A stretch of DNA of 64,000 nt, taken from positions 1 to 64,000 of the forward strand of contig NZ_JAJSAR010000003.1 in assembly GCF_021729085.1 (NCBI RefSeq), given 5' to 3'. The DNA comes from Pseudohongiella sp. O18 (GTDB lineage Bacteria; Pseudomonadota; Gammaproteobacteria; Pseudomonadales; Pseudohongiellaceae). Under the pieces are notes generated by a model, which had not been told where the DNA came from, made no database searches, and saw only the letters and a program-made list of their open reading frames with translations. The position numbers and the translations under genes were made by a program. This document shows positions 1 to 8,188 of the stretch, one piece after another (position 1 is the first letter of the stretch; each line of letters begins with the position of its first letter).

Positions 1-47
1 TACCGGGCCTGCCTGCTGAAGTTGCCCTTCAGCTGTCAGGGGCGCGC

Positions 48-75
48 ATTATGCCACAGTTTTTGATGCCTGCAA
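48..75 (-). promoter_or_regulatory. Leftward promoter with GC-rich discriminator
   Basis: On the minus strand a -35 TTGCAG (75-70) is followed after 16 bases by a -10 CATAAT (53-48) and then directly by GCGCGCC. It points out of the left end of the window, so the gene it serves is not visible. GC-rich discriminators are known from stringently controlled promoters of translation genes; that role is inference here. Confidence 0.45.
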
Positions 76-82
76 GCACTTT

Positions 83-109
83 GACAAAAATTTGTTAAGA
101 AGTTTTGTC
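83..109. repeat. AT-rich inverted repeat
   Basis: GACAAAA (83-89) pairs with TTTTGTC (103-109) around a 13-base loop. It lies between the end of msrQ and the leftward promoter at 48-75. It could be an operator or a weak terminator; there is no GC-rich stem to decide. Confidence 0.35.
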
Positions 110-173
110 GAGCCCTGACGAGGTCCCAATATTACGCACCAGTGTGCGATTGAAACCTGCGTACCTGACTGGG

Positions 174-836
174 TTACTGACTCGAAACTGACGATGCGCC
201 GGCGCGATTTGATCGCCTGGCCTGTCGCCTAAGATACTGCACTAGTCGGTACCCCAAAAGCAGGGCGAGTAGTGTACCATAAAATACTGCGTCGAAAACA
301 TCTGTACGCAAAATCCAGGTGAGGTGTAATACACCGAGAATAGCGGCAACATAAACCAGTCGGTGAAGCGGTTTCCAACGCCTGCCCATCAGACGCACCA
401 TACGCTTGGGAGATGTTGCTCCCATGGCGGCCAGAATCAGAAAAGATACAAAGCCGACCGTGATATAAGGCCTCTCCAGAATATCGTCACCGACCTCGAA
501 CCAGCGCAGCTCGAGCAGAAACACGACATACACTACAAAGTGCAGACTGGCATAGAACAGTGCGAACAGGCCCAGGGTCCTGCGCAGCGGAGCCGCTCCG
601 GTAAGCCCCATCAGTTCTCGCATTGGCGTGATTGCCAGACTCATCAGCAGAAAACGCAAAGTCCAGCGACCCGTTTCCAGAGCAAGTTCTTTAGCAGGGT
701 CAGCCCCGAGGGTATTCTGTATCGCACCCAGCAACAAATAGAGGAAAGGCATGCAGGCCAAACCCCAGATGCCCCACCTGATCCAACGCCATAGCGAAGG
801 GTTGCGTCGCCAGTCCGGCGCAGCTCGCGCAGTCAA
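174..836 (-). CDS. msrQ: MsrQ, haem-binding membrane subunit of the MsrPQ system
   Basis: This 220-residue inner-membrane protein should pass electrons from the quinone pool or a flavin to periplasmic MsrP, which repairs oxidised methionines in envelope proteins. It has five to six hydrophobic segments between about residues 22 and 200. The likely haem-ligand histidines are His99, His158 and His171, spaced as in the family. The length is close to the usual 200-220. It starts 24 bases after the msrP stop on the same strand, so the two should be cotranscribed. Family assignment is firm. Confidence 0.93.
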   Translation of the reverse strand: MTARAAPDWRRNPSLWRWIRWGIWGLACMPFLYLLLGAIQNTLGADPAKELALETGRWTLRFLLMSLAITPMRELMGLTGAAPLRRTLGLFALFYASLHFVVYVVFLLELRWFEVGDDILERPYITVGFVSFLILAAMGATSPKRMVRLMGRRWKPLHRLVYVAAILGVLHLTWILRTDVFDAVFYGTLLALLLGYRLVQYLRRQARRSNRAGASSVSSQ

Positions 837-860
837 TCCTTTCTCCTGGTAATAACGGGC

Positions 861-1904
861 CTAGTAATAACGGGACAGGTCCATACCCTGATACAGATGC
901 GCCACTTCCTCTCCATAGCCATTAAACATCAGGGTCTCCTGACGCGACGGGCTGAACAGGGTACGCGGCAGCCTTGTTTCCATGTCCTGACGCCAGCGCG
1001 GGTGGTGAACATTCGGATTCACATTGGCATAAAAACCATATTCATTTGGCTGCATCATATTCCATGTGGTGGGCGGCTCTTCTTCAACAAATCGGATCTT
1101 GACGATGGACTTGACGCTCTTGAAGCCGTACTTCCAGGGTACTACCAGCCTGATCGGCGCCCCATTCTGAGGTGGCATGTAGTTACCATAGAGACCTACC
1201 GCCAGGAAAGTCAGCGGATTCATCGCCTCATCCATGCGCAGCCCTTCCCGATAGGGCCAGTCGACGATACTGAAACGACTGCGTTGAGCGGGCATCTGCT
1301 CAGGGTCCACCAGCGTTTCAAAGGCGACATATTTGGCTTTTGAGGTCGGCTCCATTCGTTCGATCAGGGAAGCCAGCGAAAAGCCAACCCAGGGAATCAC
1401 CATCGACCATCGCTCTACACAGCGCAGGCGATAGATTCGCTCTTCCAGTTGCGCAGGTTGCACCAGGTCTTCCAGATGGTACACGCCGGGTTTCGCGCAT
1501 TCACCCCCGATATCAATAGACCAGGGGTCGACATTAAAAGACTGCGAGTTACGGTAGGGATCTTCCTTGTCCATGCCAAACTCGTAAAAGTTATTGTAAG
1601 TCACGACATCCTGGTAAGGCGTCAGAGACTCGTCTGTCCAGAACGGGCCGCCCCGCTCCGCTGCTTCAATATTGCTGAACTTATCTTCCCACCACTGCGC
1701 CGGCGCTGATCGCTCAAGGTCCGCCGGCGCCCTGGCACGCAGGCCATCGCCAGAGGCTGCACCCGCCAGACCAGGCATCAACAGTCCGGAAGCACCCACC
1801 GCCCCAAAACTCAAGGCATCAGTCATGAATTTACGACGGTTGCGATAAACTGACTCAGGTGTAATCTCTGATGACGGTATTTCTCGTTTGGTCTTGATCA
1901 ACAT
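861..1904 (-). CDS. msrP: MsrP, periplasmic methionine sulfoxide reductase catalytic subunit
   Basis: This molybdopterin enzyme (YedY/MsrP, sulfite-oxidase fold) reduces methionine sulfoxide in periplasmic proteins using electrons from MsrQ. The N-terminus has a twin-arginine signal (Arg23-Arg24, then a hydrophobic stretch ending in AGAA near residue 50), so it should be exported folded by Tat. Cys162, in the context RLRCVERWSM, is the expected molybdenum ligand. The 347-residue length is a little above the E. coli protein because of a longer N-terminal arm. It is the first gene of an msrP-msrQ pair. Confidence is high. Confidence 0.95.
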   Translation of the reverse strand: MLIKTKREIPSSEITPESVYRNRRKFMTDALSFGAVGASGLLMPGLAGAASGDGLRARAPADLERSAPAQWWEDKFSNIEAAERGGPFWTDESLTPYQDVVTYNNFYEFGMDKEDPYRNSQSFNVDPWSIDIGGECAKPGVYHLEDLVQPAQLEERIYRLRCVERWSMVIPWVGFSLASLIERMEPTSKAKYVAFETLVDPEQMPAQRSRFSIVDWPYREGLRMDEAMNPLTFLAVGLYGNYMPPQNGAPIRLVVPWKYGFKSVKSIVKIRFVEEEPPTTWNMMQPNEYGFYANVNPNVHHPRWRQDMETRLPRTLFSPSRQETLMFNGYGEEVAHLYQGMDLSRYY

Positions 1905-1965
1905 AACTGCACTCCCTGAGACTTGGGTGTCTGAAACTAAGGTGCTTTCATTGGCCTGACTGTCA

Positions 1966-2805
1966 TTACGGTTCAGCCGACTGTCCGGTTTGCTCGCGAC
2001 GCAGCTTTAACTTCTTGTATGCTCCAATAACAGGACCGGAACAAACGTAAACTACGCACATGGTAAGCAGCACTTCATGCGGGCGCTGCGCGATCACCAC
2101 CAGCAATACTACTGCCATCACGAATACGACGTAGGGGACAGTCCCTTTGAAGTGTATCTCTTTGAAGCTGTAATACCGGTAATTTGACACCATCAACAAA
2201 CCGGTAATCGCTGTCAGCAATGCTGCACCGATCGCAGTCCAGTAACCTGGCTGAATATTGTATTTATACGCAACCCACACCACGAATGTTACCAGCCCAG
2301 CCGCGACCGGACTTTGCAAACCAACAAAAAAACGTTTGTCGACGGTGCCCAGCTGCACATTGAAGCGCGCCAGCCGCAGCGCCGCACAGGACATGAAGAT
2401 GAAACTCGCGGCCCAGCCCGCATTGCCCAGTGAGGACAGCGTCCAGCTGAAAATGATCAGCGCCGGCGCCACACCAAAGGACACCATGTCTGCCAGACTG
2501 TCGAACTGCGCACCGAAGGCGCTTTGGGTGTTGGTCAACCGGGCCACGCGACCATCCAGCCCGTCCATAACGGCGGCCACCAGAATCGCCCAGCCAGCCG
2601 CATTAAAATTGCCATTCATACCAGCTATGATCGCGTAGAAACCCGCGAACAAAGCGCCCAGCGTCAGCAGATTGGGCAGCAGATAAATGCCTTTGCGGCT
2701 GATCTTGCGCCCGCCCTCTGACACAAACTCTTCGTGTTCATCGATCGGAATAAAGCTGTCGCTGTCATCCTGTGAGTTGTTGTCTTGCTGCGACTTATCG
2801 CTCAT
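1966..2805 (-). CDS. pssA: CDP-diacylglycerol-serine O-phosphatidyltransferase
   Basis: This membrane enzyme makes phosphatidylserine from CDP-diacylglycerol and serine, the first committed step to phosphatidylethanolamine. The CDP-alcohol phosphotransferase signature spans Asp81 to Asp106 with every conserved position present (D-x2-DG-x2-AR-x8-G-x3-D-x3-D). Six to seven hydrophobic segments follow from about residue 40. The first 35 residues are acidic, polar and probably cytosolic. It is of the multi-spanning type II kind, unlike the soluble enterobacterial PssA. Downstream on the same strand lies msrP, 61 bases away. Confidence 0.93.
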   Translation of the reverse strand: MSDKSQQDNNSQDDSDSFIPIDEHEEFVSEGGRKISRKGIYLLPNLLTLGALFAGFYAIIAGMNGNFNAAGWAILVAAVMDGLDGRVARLTNTQSAFGAQFDSLADMVSFGVAPALIIFSWTLSSLGNAGWAASFIFMSCAALRLARFNVQLGTVDKRFFVGLQSPVAAGLVTFVVWVAYKYNIQPGYWTAIGAALLTAITGLLMVSNYRYYSFKEIHFKGTVPYVVFVMAVVLLVVIAQRPHEVLLTMCVVYVCSGPVIGAYKKLKLRREQTGQSAEP

Positions 2806-2853
2806 GTATTACTCGCTGTTGTTGGTGATTCTTTACCACACTCGGTACACCCG

Positions 2854-2859
2854 ATTATA
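2854..2859 (-). promoter_or_regulatory. Candidate pssA -10 box
   Basis: A perfect TATAAT reads on the minus strand at 2859-2854, about 49 bases before the pssA start and overlapping the end of ilvY. No good -35 lies 16-18 bases upstream, so the assignment is tentative. Confidence 0.35.
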
Positions 2860-3790
2860 CACGCTTGTCAAAACGCTGCAGTGAGCGCTCATGCCGGTCG
2901 GACAATGATTCGGTCACTTTCCAGAAAGCGTTGATCAGCGGATTGCTCAAGCGGCGCTTCAGCGCACAGAGGCCGATTGTGAATGGCTCCAGCTCAGTCA
3001 TGACCGGAAGCACTTCAATGTGCGCACTCGATGGACTGTTGTCAACGACAACCCGCGGCACCACGGCAATACCACAGCCAAGACTGACCATGCTGACCAT
3101 GGCTTCATGTCCGGATACCTGCGCATAAACCTGCGGTTTAATACCACGCTGGTGAAACCACTGCTCAAGGCGTTGGCGCGACAGGCCTGTTTCAGAGAGT
3201 ATCAACGGGATCTGCGCCCAATCATACTTATTTATCTGCTCAGCCCGCTGCAAGGCCTGGCGCAACGGGCAGTCGATCGTGGGTCCGATACACACCAGTG
3301 GCGAATGGCCAAGTGGCAGAAACTCCATACTGTCAGGCAGCTGCTCAGGAAGCGCTGCTATTGCCAGAGCATCAAGCTCATCGCTCACGCGTGACAGGGC
3401 CTGCGCCGAATCACCTGTGTGCAATTGCAGCTCAACCTGCGGATATTCGGCACGAAACCTCTGCATCAAGGCCTGCAGAAAGCTGTAGCTCGCGGTCACC
3501 GAACAGAACAGACTCAAAGCCCCTCGCACCACTTCGTCGGATTGCAGCCCTGCCTGGAGAAGCTGCCAGCGATCAACGACATCGTTCGCAAAATCCCTGA
3601 CCAGGTAGGCCTCGGCCGTCAGTTTGACCGAGCGCCGATCACGCTCAAACAAAACCACCCCGAGCTCCTGCTCCAGTCGCTGAATGGCGCGCGTCAACCC
3701 CGACGCACTGATGTGAAGTTCGCGACTGGCTTTGGCGAAATGCAGCGTGCGCGCCAAAGCCAAAAACATTTTTAGATCTCTGATATCCAT
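2855..3790 (-). CDS. ilvY: IlvY, LysR-type activator of ilvC
   Basis: This 311-residue LysR regulator has a winged helix-turn-helix in residues 1-60 and an effector-binding domain that aligns by eye with E. coli IlvY (shared features include FCSVTA and GHEAMVSMV). I chose the start at 3790 (MDIRDLKMFL) because IlvY proteins begin exactly there; an in-frame ATG 23 codons upstream adds residues no homologue has and would run into the operator. In E. coli it responds to acetolactate or acetohydroxybutyrate and activates ilvC. Here it is divergent from ilvC across 151 bases, the classic arrangement. Confidence 0.92.
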   Translation of the reverse strand: MDIRDLKMFLALARTLHFAKASRELHISASGLTRAIQRLEQELGVVLFERDRRSVKLTAEAYLVRDFANDVVDRWQLLQAGLQSDEVVRGALSLFCSVTASYSFLQALMQRFRAEYPQVELQLHTGDSAQALSRVSDELDALAIAALPEQLPDSMEFLPLGHSPLVCIGPTIDCPLRQALQRAEQINKYDWAQIPLILSETGLSRQRLEQWFHQRGIKPQVYAQVSGHEAMVSMVSLGCGIAVVPRVVVDNSPSSAHIEVLPVMTELEPFTIGLCALKRRLSNPLINAFWKVTESLSDRHERSLQRFDKRV

Positions 3791-3829
3791 GCCAAGATAC
3801 CGTGCCTCTCTGGCGCGCCAGTCGATTTT

Positions 3830-3846
3830 ATTGCAATTTTCGCAAT
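3830..3846. promoter_or_regulatory. Putative IlvY operator
   Basis: ATTGC (3830-3834) and GCAAT (3842-3846) form an interrupted palindrome with a 7-base centre, a T-N11-A arrangement typical of LysR-family boxes. It sits 40 bases upstream of the ilvY start. A second ATTGCAAT palindrome lies at 3921-3928, just before the ilvC ribosome-binding site, so paired or tandem operators are likely. E. coli IlvY binds two tandem operators here. Confidence 0.6.
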
Positions 3847-3867
3847 ACGAAATTGACAATATATCAT

Positions 3868-3896
3868 TTTACGCAAGCATGCTCACCTATTAGTAT
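3868..3896 (+). promoter_or_regulatory. Candidate ilvC promoter
   Basis: TTTACG (3868-3873), 17 bases, then TAGTAT (3891-3896) fits a weak, activator-dependent promoter downstream of the putative IlvY operator. A TTGACA at 3853-3858 has no matching -10. The ilvC ribosome-binding site AGGA is at 3931-3934. Confidence 0.4.
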
Positions 3897-3941
3897 GGCC
3901 GCCTGACCAAATTCAACCTGATTGCAATAAAGGACCGGATT

Positions 3942-5411
3942 ATGAATTACTTCAACACCTTGTCACTGCGCCAGCAACTGCAGCAACTCGGCAAATGCCG
4001 TTTTATGGATACAGCCGAATTCGCTGATGGCGTCAACCGTCTGCTGGGCAAGAAAGTAGTCATCGTCGGTTGCGGCGCACAAGGCCTTAACCAAGGCCTC
4101 AACATGCGTGACAGCGGCCTGGATATCAGCTACGCCCTGCGCGCTGAGGCTATTGCCGAGAAGCGCCAGTCATGGAAAAACGCCACAGAAAATGGCTTTA
4201 CCGCCGGCACTTACGAAGACCTGATTCCACAGGCCGACCTGGTACTCAACCTGACACCGGACAAGCAGCATACCTCTGTTATCAAGCAGGTCATGCCATT
4301 GATGAAAAAAGGCGCCTGCCTGGCCTACTCACATGGCTTCAACATTGTTGAAGAAGGCATGCAGATCCGTGACGACCTGACCGTCATCATGGTAGCGCCC
4401 AAGTGCCCGGGCTCAGAAGTCCGCGAAGAGTACAAACGTGGCTTTGGTGTACCGACCCTGATCGCGGTTCACCCGGAGAACGATCCGCAGGGCGAAGGCC
4501 TGGAACTGGCCAAGGCATACGCGGCTGCTACCGGCGGTCATCGTGCAGGTGTTCTGGAGTCTTCTTTTATTGCGGAAGTAAAATCCGACCTGATGGGTGA
4601 GCAGACCATTCTTTGTGGCGTACTGCAGACCGGCTCCATTCTTTGCTACAACCGCATGATCGAGAAAGGTGTCGAAGCCGGTTATGCATCCAAACTGATC
4701 CAGCATGGCTGGGAAGTTATTTCTGAAGGCCTCAAGCACGGCGGCATCACCAACATGATGGACCGTCTGTCCAATCCTGCCAAGCTGGTTGCCAACTCAC
4801 TGGCCCAGGAACTTAAAGAAATTATGGCACCACTGTTCCAGAAACATATGGACGACATCATGAGCGGTGAGTTTTCACGCACCATGATGGAAGACTGGGC
4901 AAATGACGACAAGAACCTGTTGACCTGGCGCGAACAGACCGGTGAGACAGCATTCGAAAAGTCGACTGCCGGTGACATGGATATTTCTGAACAGGAGTAT
5001 TACGACAACGGCATTCTGATGGCCGCCTTTCTGAAAGCCGGTGTAGAGCTGGCCTTTGAGACCATGACGGACGCAGGCATTATCGAAGAGTCCGCCTACT
5101 ACGAGTCACTGCACGAGACACCACTGATCGCCAACCTGATCGGTCGTAAAAAGCTGTATGAAATGAACAAGGTGATCTCAGATACTGCTGAGTATGGCTG
5201 CTATCTGTTCTCACACGCAGCAGTGCCGCTGCTGGAAGGTTTCATGCAGAAAGTTGACACTGACGTAATCGGCAAGGGCCTGCAGTTGAGCGACAACAAC
5301 GTCGACAACACGGCACTGATTGCTGTGAACCAGTCTATCCGTAACCATCCGATCGAGATTGTAGGTCGTCGTCTGCGCTCTTACATGACTGCGATGAAAA
5401 AGGCGATCTAA
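3942..5411 (+). CDS. ilvC: Ketol-acid reductoisomerase, class II (long form)
   Basis: It converts 2-acetolactate and 2-aceto-2-hydroxybutyrate to dihydroxy acids using NADPH and magnesium, the second common step of isoleucine and valine synthesis. At 489 residues it is the long enterobacterial/plant type, with two tandem C-terminal knotted domains, rather than the 340-residue short type found in many gammaproteobacteria. The Rossmann glycine motif GCGAQG is at residues 43-48. The first metal-binding aspartate lies in KSDLMGE near residue 216. It is under IlvY control, divergent from ilvY and convergent with ilvIH. Confidence 0.97.
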   Translation: MNYFNTLSLRQQLQQLGKCRFMDTAEFADGVNRLLGKKVVIVGCGAQGLNQGLNMRDSGLDISYALRAEAIAEKRQSWKNATENGFTAGTYEDLIPQADLVLNLTPDKQHTSVIKQVMPLMKKGACLAYSHGFNIVEEGMQIRDDLTVIMVAPKCPGSEVREEYKRGFGVPTLIAVHPENDPQGEGLELAKAYAAATGGHRAGVLESSFIAEVKSDLMGEQTILCGVLQTGSILCYNRMIEKGVEAGYASKLIQHGWEVISEGLKHGGITNMMDRLSNPAKLVANSLAQELKEIMAPLFQKHMDDIMSGEFSRTMMEDWANDDKNLLTWREQTGETAFEKSTAGDMDISEQEYYDNGILMAAFLKAGVELAFETMTDAGIIEESAYYESLHETPLIANLIGRKKLYEMNKVISDTAEYGCYLFSHAAVPLLEGFMQKVDTDVIGKGLQLSDNNVDNTALIAVNQSIRNHPIEIVGRRLRSYMTAMKKAI

Positions 5412-5418
5412 ATCGCCT
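5397..5418 (-). terminator. Intrinsic terminator for ilvI-ilvH
   Basis: On the minus strand AGGCGAT and ATCGCCT form a 7-bp stem with loop TTAG, followed by a run of five T. It ends transcripts coming leftwards from ilvH, about 190 bases past that gene. The ilvC stop codon (5409-5411) lies inside its loop, so the terminator overlaps the last codons of ilvC. Confidence 0.75.
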
Positions 5419-5426
5419 CTGTGATA

Positions 5427-5463
5427 GTGAGTCACCTGTGCCCTTCCAGGCGCAGGTGCTCAC
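5427..5463. repeat. Long hairpin downstream of ilvC
   Basis: GTGAG-CACCTG-GCC (5427-5442, with two single-base interruptions) pairs with GGC-CAGGTG-CTCAC (5449-5463) around a six-base loop. It is 16 bases past the ilvC stop and has no T run, so it may stabilise the ilvC 3' end or act with Rho rather than be a simple terminator. The rest of 5464-5595 shows nothing I can name. Confidence 0.6.
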
Positions 5464-5595
5464 GTCAATCAAGATAATGCAGATTTGAGATTCGCTAACG
5501 TTTACTTATTTTCCTCAGTGCATTCGGCACAGATCACATATCAGCCGCATTCATACTTTAAATAAAGCATGTCCGCGGCTCACCACACCGGGATA

Positions 5596-5617
5596 ACTGA
5601 GCCTTCACAGGCTCAGT
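5596..5617. repeat. Hairpin over the ilvH stop codon
   Basis: ACTGAGCC (5596-5603) pairs perfectly with GGCTCAGT (5610-5617); the six-base loop contains the ilvH stop (5605-5607). There is no T run on either strand. Confidence 0.6.
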
Positions 5618-6096
5618 ACTTTCTCACCTCTTGAAATACCGGTCACACCGGTACGCGCCACTTCCAGTACCGCTGCATTGCCCAGAGCAGCGATGAAGCT
5701 GTCAAGCTTGTCAGAGGTTCCGGTCAACTGAATGCTGTAAACCGTGCTGGTCACATCAACGATCTGTCCACGGAAAATATCCGTGGTGCGCTTGATCTCG
5801 GCACGTTGAGCGCCGGTGGCCTTCACCTTGATCAACATCAGTTCGCGTTCAATATGCGAACCCTCCGTCAAATCCACCAGTTTCACCACATCGATCAGTT
5901 TGTTCAGGTGTTTGGTGATCTGCTCGATCTTACGATCATCGCCAATGGTGGTGATCGTCAATCGTGACAGCGTGTGGTCTTCAGTTGGTGCCACAGTGAG
6001 TGATTCAATATTGTAGTTACGCTGAGAAAACAAACCGACAACACGAGACAGGGCGCCAGGTTCATTCTCCAACAGTATGGAAATTATGTGCCGCAT
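5605..6096 (-). CDS. ilvH: Acetolactate synthase small regulatory subunit
   Basis: This 163-residue protein binds and activates the IlvI catalytic subunit and gives valine feedback inhibition. The N-terminal ACT domain (residues 2-75) has the expected NEPGALSRV loop and the NIESLTVAPTED strand. The C-terminal half matches the ALS_ss_C domain. Its length equals E. coli IlvH. It begins one base after the ilvI stop, so the subunits should be translationally coupled. Its stop lies in the loop of a hairpin, and the operon terminator is probably the hairpin at 5397-5418. Confidence 0.96.
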   Translation of the reverse strand: MRHIISILLENEPGALSRVVGLFSQRNYNIESLTVAPTEDHTLSRLTITTIGDDRKIEQITKHLNKLIDVVKLVDLTEGSHIERELMLIKVKATGAQRAEIKRTTDIFRGQIVDVTSTVYSIQLTGTSDKLDSFIAALGNAAVLEVARTGVTGISRGEKVLSL

Positions 6097-6097
6097 C

Positions 6098-7822
6098 TTA
6101 TGTTCTCTCCGTTTTGCTCAACCACATGTCTTTCATTGACCCGCCTTTGATAGCCATCGGGTAAACATGCTCAGCCTGATCCACTGCCACATCGATAAAT
6201 ACCAGCTTGTCCTTCAGCGCGAATGCTTCTTCCATTTTGCTGTCCAGCTCGGACAGTTTCTCAATGCGCATTCCGACGTGCCCGTAAGCCTCTACCAGCT
6301 TGATAAAGTCAGGCAGTGATTCAGAATAGGTGCTGTGCGAGTGACGCCCACCGTATTGCATGTCCTGCCACTGCTTGACCATACCCAGCGCCTGGTTGTT
6401 CAGACACACAATCTTGATCGGCAGACCATACTGCAGACAGGTAGCCAGTTCCTGTATACACATCTGAATACTGCCCTCGCCTGTGATACAGACTGAGATT
6501 GCGTCAGGATAGGCCAGCTGCACGCCAATCGCGGCAGGAAAACCAAAACCCATGGTGCCCAGTCCGCCGGAGTTGATCCAGCGGCGTGGCTTGTCGAAAT
6601 GGTAATACTGCGCGGCAAACATCTGGTGCTGACCCACATCAGAGGATACATAGGCTTCGCCTCGCGTTGCCTTGTAAACACTCTGAACCGCCTGCTGAGG
6701 CTTGATGGTTTCACCCTCTGCAGATTTGACTTTCAGGCACTGCTTGGCCCGCCAGCCCTCAATCTGCTGCCACCACAATTCAAGCGACTTACTGTCGACA
6801 CGGGCGTCCGCGCTACCAATCAACTCCAGCATTTCTTCCAGAACACTGGTGACCGAACCCACGATGGGGACATCAGCAGCGACGGTTTTGGAGATCGATG
6901 CTGGGTCGATATCAACATGAAGAATCTTGGCCCCCGGGCAGAATTTGTTGACAGCATTGGTCACACGATCGTCAAAGCGAACACCAATACCCAGCACCAC
7001 ATCGCTGAAATGCATGGCCATATTGGCTTCGTAGGTACCGTGCATACCCAGCATGCCGAGAAACTGTTTGTCCGTAGCCGGGTAAGCACCCAGACCCATC
7101 AATGTATTGGTAATCGGAAACCCGAGTGTTTGCGCCAGGCGGGTCAGCAGCTCTGAGCCGTTACCCTGTATAACACCACCGCCGGCGTAAATAACCGGAC
7201 GCTTGGCCGCCAACAGAATTTCCACTGCTTTTTTGATCTGCCCGGTGTGACCTTTCGCGGGCACCGAGTAGGAGCGCATCTTCACTGATTCAGGATAGCG
7301 ATACTCAAATTTGCGTGCCGGATCTGTGACGTCCTTCGGGACATCAATGACAACCGGGCCAGGCCGGCCGGTGGTCGCAATGTAGAACGCCTTTTTGACA
7401 ACGGCAGGAATATCTTCAGCTTTCTGAACCATGAAGCTGTGTTTGACGATGGGGCGAGAGACACCCACCATGTCGGTTTCCTGGAATGCGTCGGAACCGA
7501 TCAGCGAGCTGTCAACCTGACCGGAGATCACCACCATCGGAATGGAGTCCATAAACGCAGTTGCGATACCGGTAATGGCATTGGTGGCACCAGGGCCCGA
7601 GGTCACCAGCACCACACCAGGCTTGCCGGTGGCTCTGGCATAACCGTCGGCAGCGTGCGTCGCCGCCTGCTCGTGTCGTACCAGAATGTGATCCACCTTG
7701 TCCTGGTTGAATATCGCATCGTAAATATGCAGCGCTGCGCCGCCCGGATAACCGAACATAAGCTCAACGCCCTCGTCGTGCAGAGCACGAATCAGCATTT
7801 CACCACCAGAAAGCAATTCCAC
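6098..7822 (-). CDS. ilvI: Acetolactate synthase large catalytic subunit
   Basis: This ThDP-dependent enzyme condenses pyruvate with pyruvate or 2-oxobutyrate. It has the catalytic Glu near residue 51 ([14 protein letters not shown]) and the ThDP/Mg motif beginning GEGS, ending about 30 residues on in NNQALG; the family usually has GDGS. I place the start at a GTG (7822-7820): GAGG lies 8 bases upstream and the resulting 574 residues equal E. coli IlvI. An in-frame ATG at 7867 would add 15 residues and sits inside a leader hairpin. It forms an operon with ilvH. Confidence 0.93.
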   Translation of the reverse strand: MELLSGGEMLIRALHDEGVELMFGYPGGAALHIYDAIFNQDKVDHILVRHEQAATHAADGYARATGKPGVVLVTSGPGATNAITGIATAFMDSIPMVVISGQVDSSLIGSDAFQETDMVGVSRPIVKHSFMVQKAEDIPAVVKKAFYIATTGRPGPVVIDVPKDVTDPARKFEYRYPESVKMRSYSVPAKGHTGQIKKAVEILLAAKRPVIYAGGGVIQGNGSELLTRLAQTLGFPITNTLMGLGAYPATDKQFLGMLGMHGTYEANMAMHFSDVVLGIGVRFDDRVTNAVNKFCPGAKILHVDIDPASISKTVAADVPIVGSVTSVLEEMLELIGSADARVDSKSLELWWQQIEGWRAKQCLKVKSAEGETIKPQQAVQSVYKATRGEAYVSSDVGQHQMFAAQYYHFDKPRRWINSGGLGTMGFGFPAAIGVQLAYPDAISVCITGEGSIQMCIQELATCLQYGLPIKIVCLNNQALGMVKQWQDMQYGGRHSHSTYSESLPDFIKLVEAYGHVGMRIEKLSELDSKMEEAFALKDKLVFIDVAVDQAEHVYPMAIKGGSMKDMWLSKTERT

Positions 7823-8129
7823 AGTCTTAGCCTCTATTGAATCCAATTTTCCATGTCGCAATGACATCGAAGGAATACCGCGAGGTCGCGATAATCCGGC
7901 GCTAGTTTATATCAAAAGATGAGCGGCTTCTTGCGTTGTAACACTTTGAAGCCATAGGTGGTTTGTCAGTCACCTATGAGGAACCGGTGTGGGCGCCGAT
8001 TGCGGCACACCGGTCGACAGGCTGTCGGCAATAATTGTTGTGGCCTGTCTTGCAGAGTCGGGGAGGGGGTTACCTTCTCAGTCTGCAGCAACCGGACACT
8101 CAGAGTGGAGCGCCGGTTGTGAGCAGACA
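7823..8129 (-). promoter_or_regulatory. Long structured 5' leader of ilvI
   Basis: Between the likely promoter and the GTG start, the minus-strand transcript can form a series of hairpins. The arms are 8089-8095/8113-8119 (7 bp), 8016-8022/8043-8049 (7 bp), 7983-7991/8006-8014 (9 bp), 7953-7960/7971-7978 (8 bp), 7924-7929/7948-7953 (6 bp, then TCTTTTGAT) and 7853-7857/7863-7867 (5 bp). No leader peptide rich in Ile, Val or Leu is visible. This is the only gene-free stretch above 300 bases. It may be a regulatory RNA; a candidate leader motif upstream of ilvB in oligotrophic marine gammaproteobacteria has been reported, which I recall but cannot check here. Confidence 0.55.
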
Positions 8130-8157
8130 ATTGTCCCATGATTCCGCCTGTTGTCAA
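8130..8157 (-). promoter_or_regulatory. Candidate ilvIH promoter
   Basis: A perfect TTGACA (8157-8152) and GACAAT (8135-8130) are 16 bases apart on the minus strand, starting 31 bases after the clpB stop. A 7-bp inverted repeat, CCTGTTG/CAACAGG (8147-8153/8174-8180), overlaps the -35 and could be the clpB transcript end or an operator. Confidence 0.55.
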
Positions 8158-8188
8158 GGCGCAAGGAGACTTTCAACAGGGGCAGTCA

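Noticed and set aside
7966-8157. A 63-codon frame in the ilvI leader as a leader peptide
   Set aside because: It lacks runs of Ile, Val or Leu codons, crosses the proposed -10 and has no ribosome-binding site.
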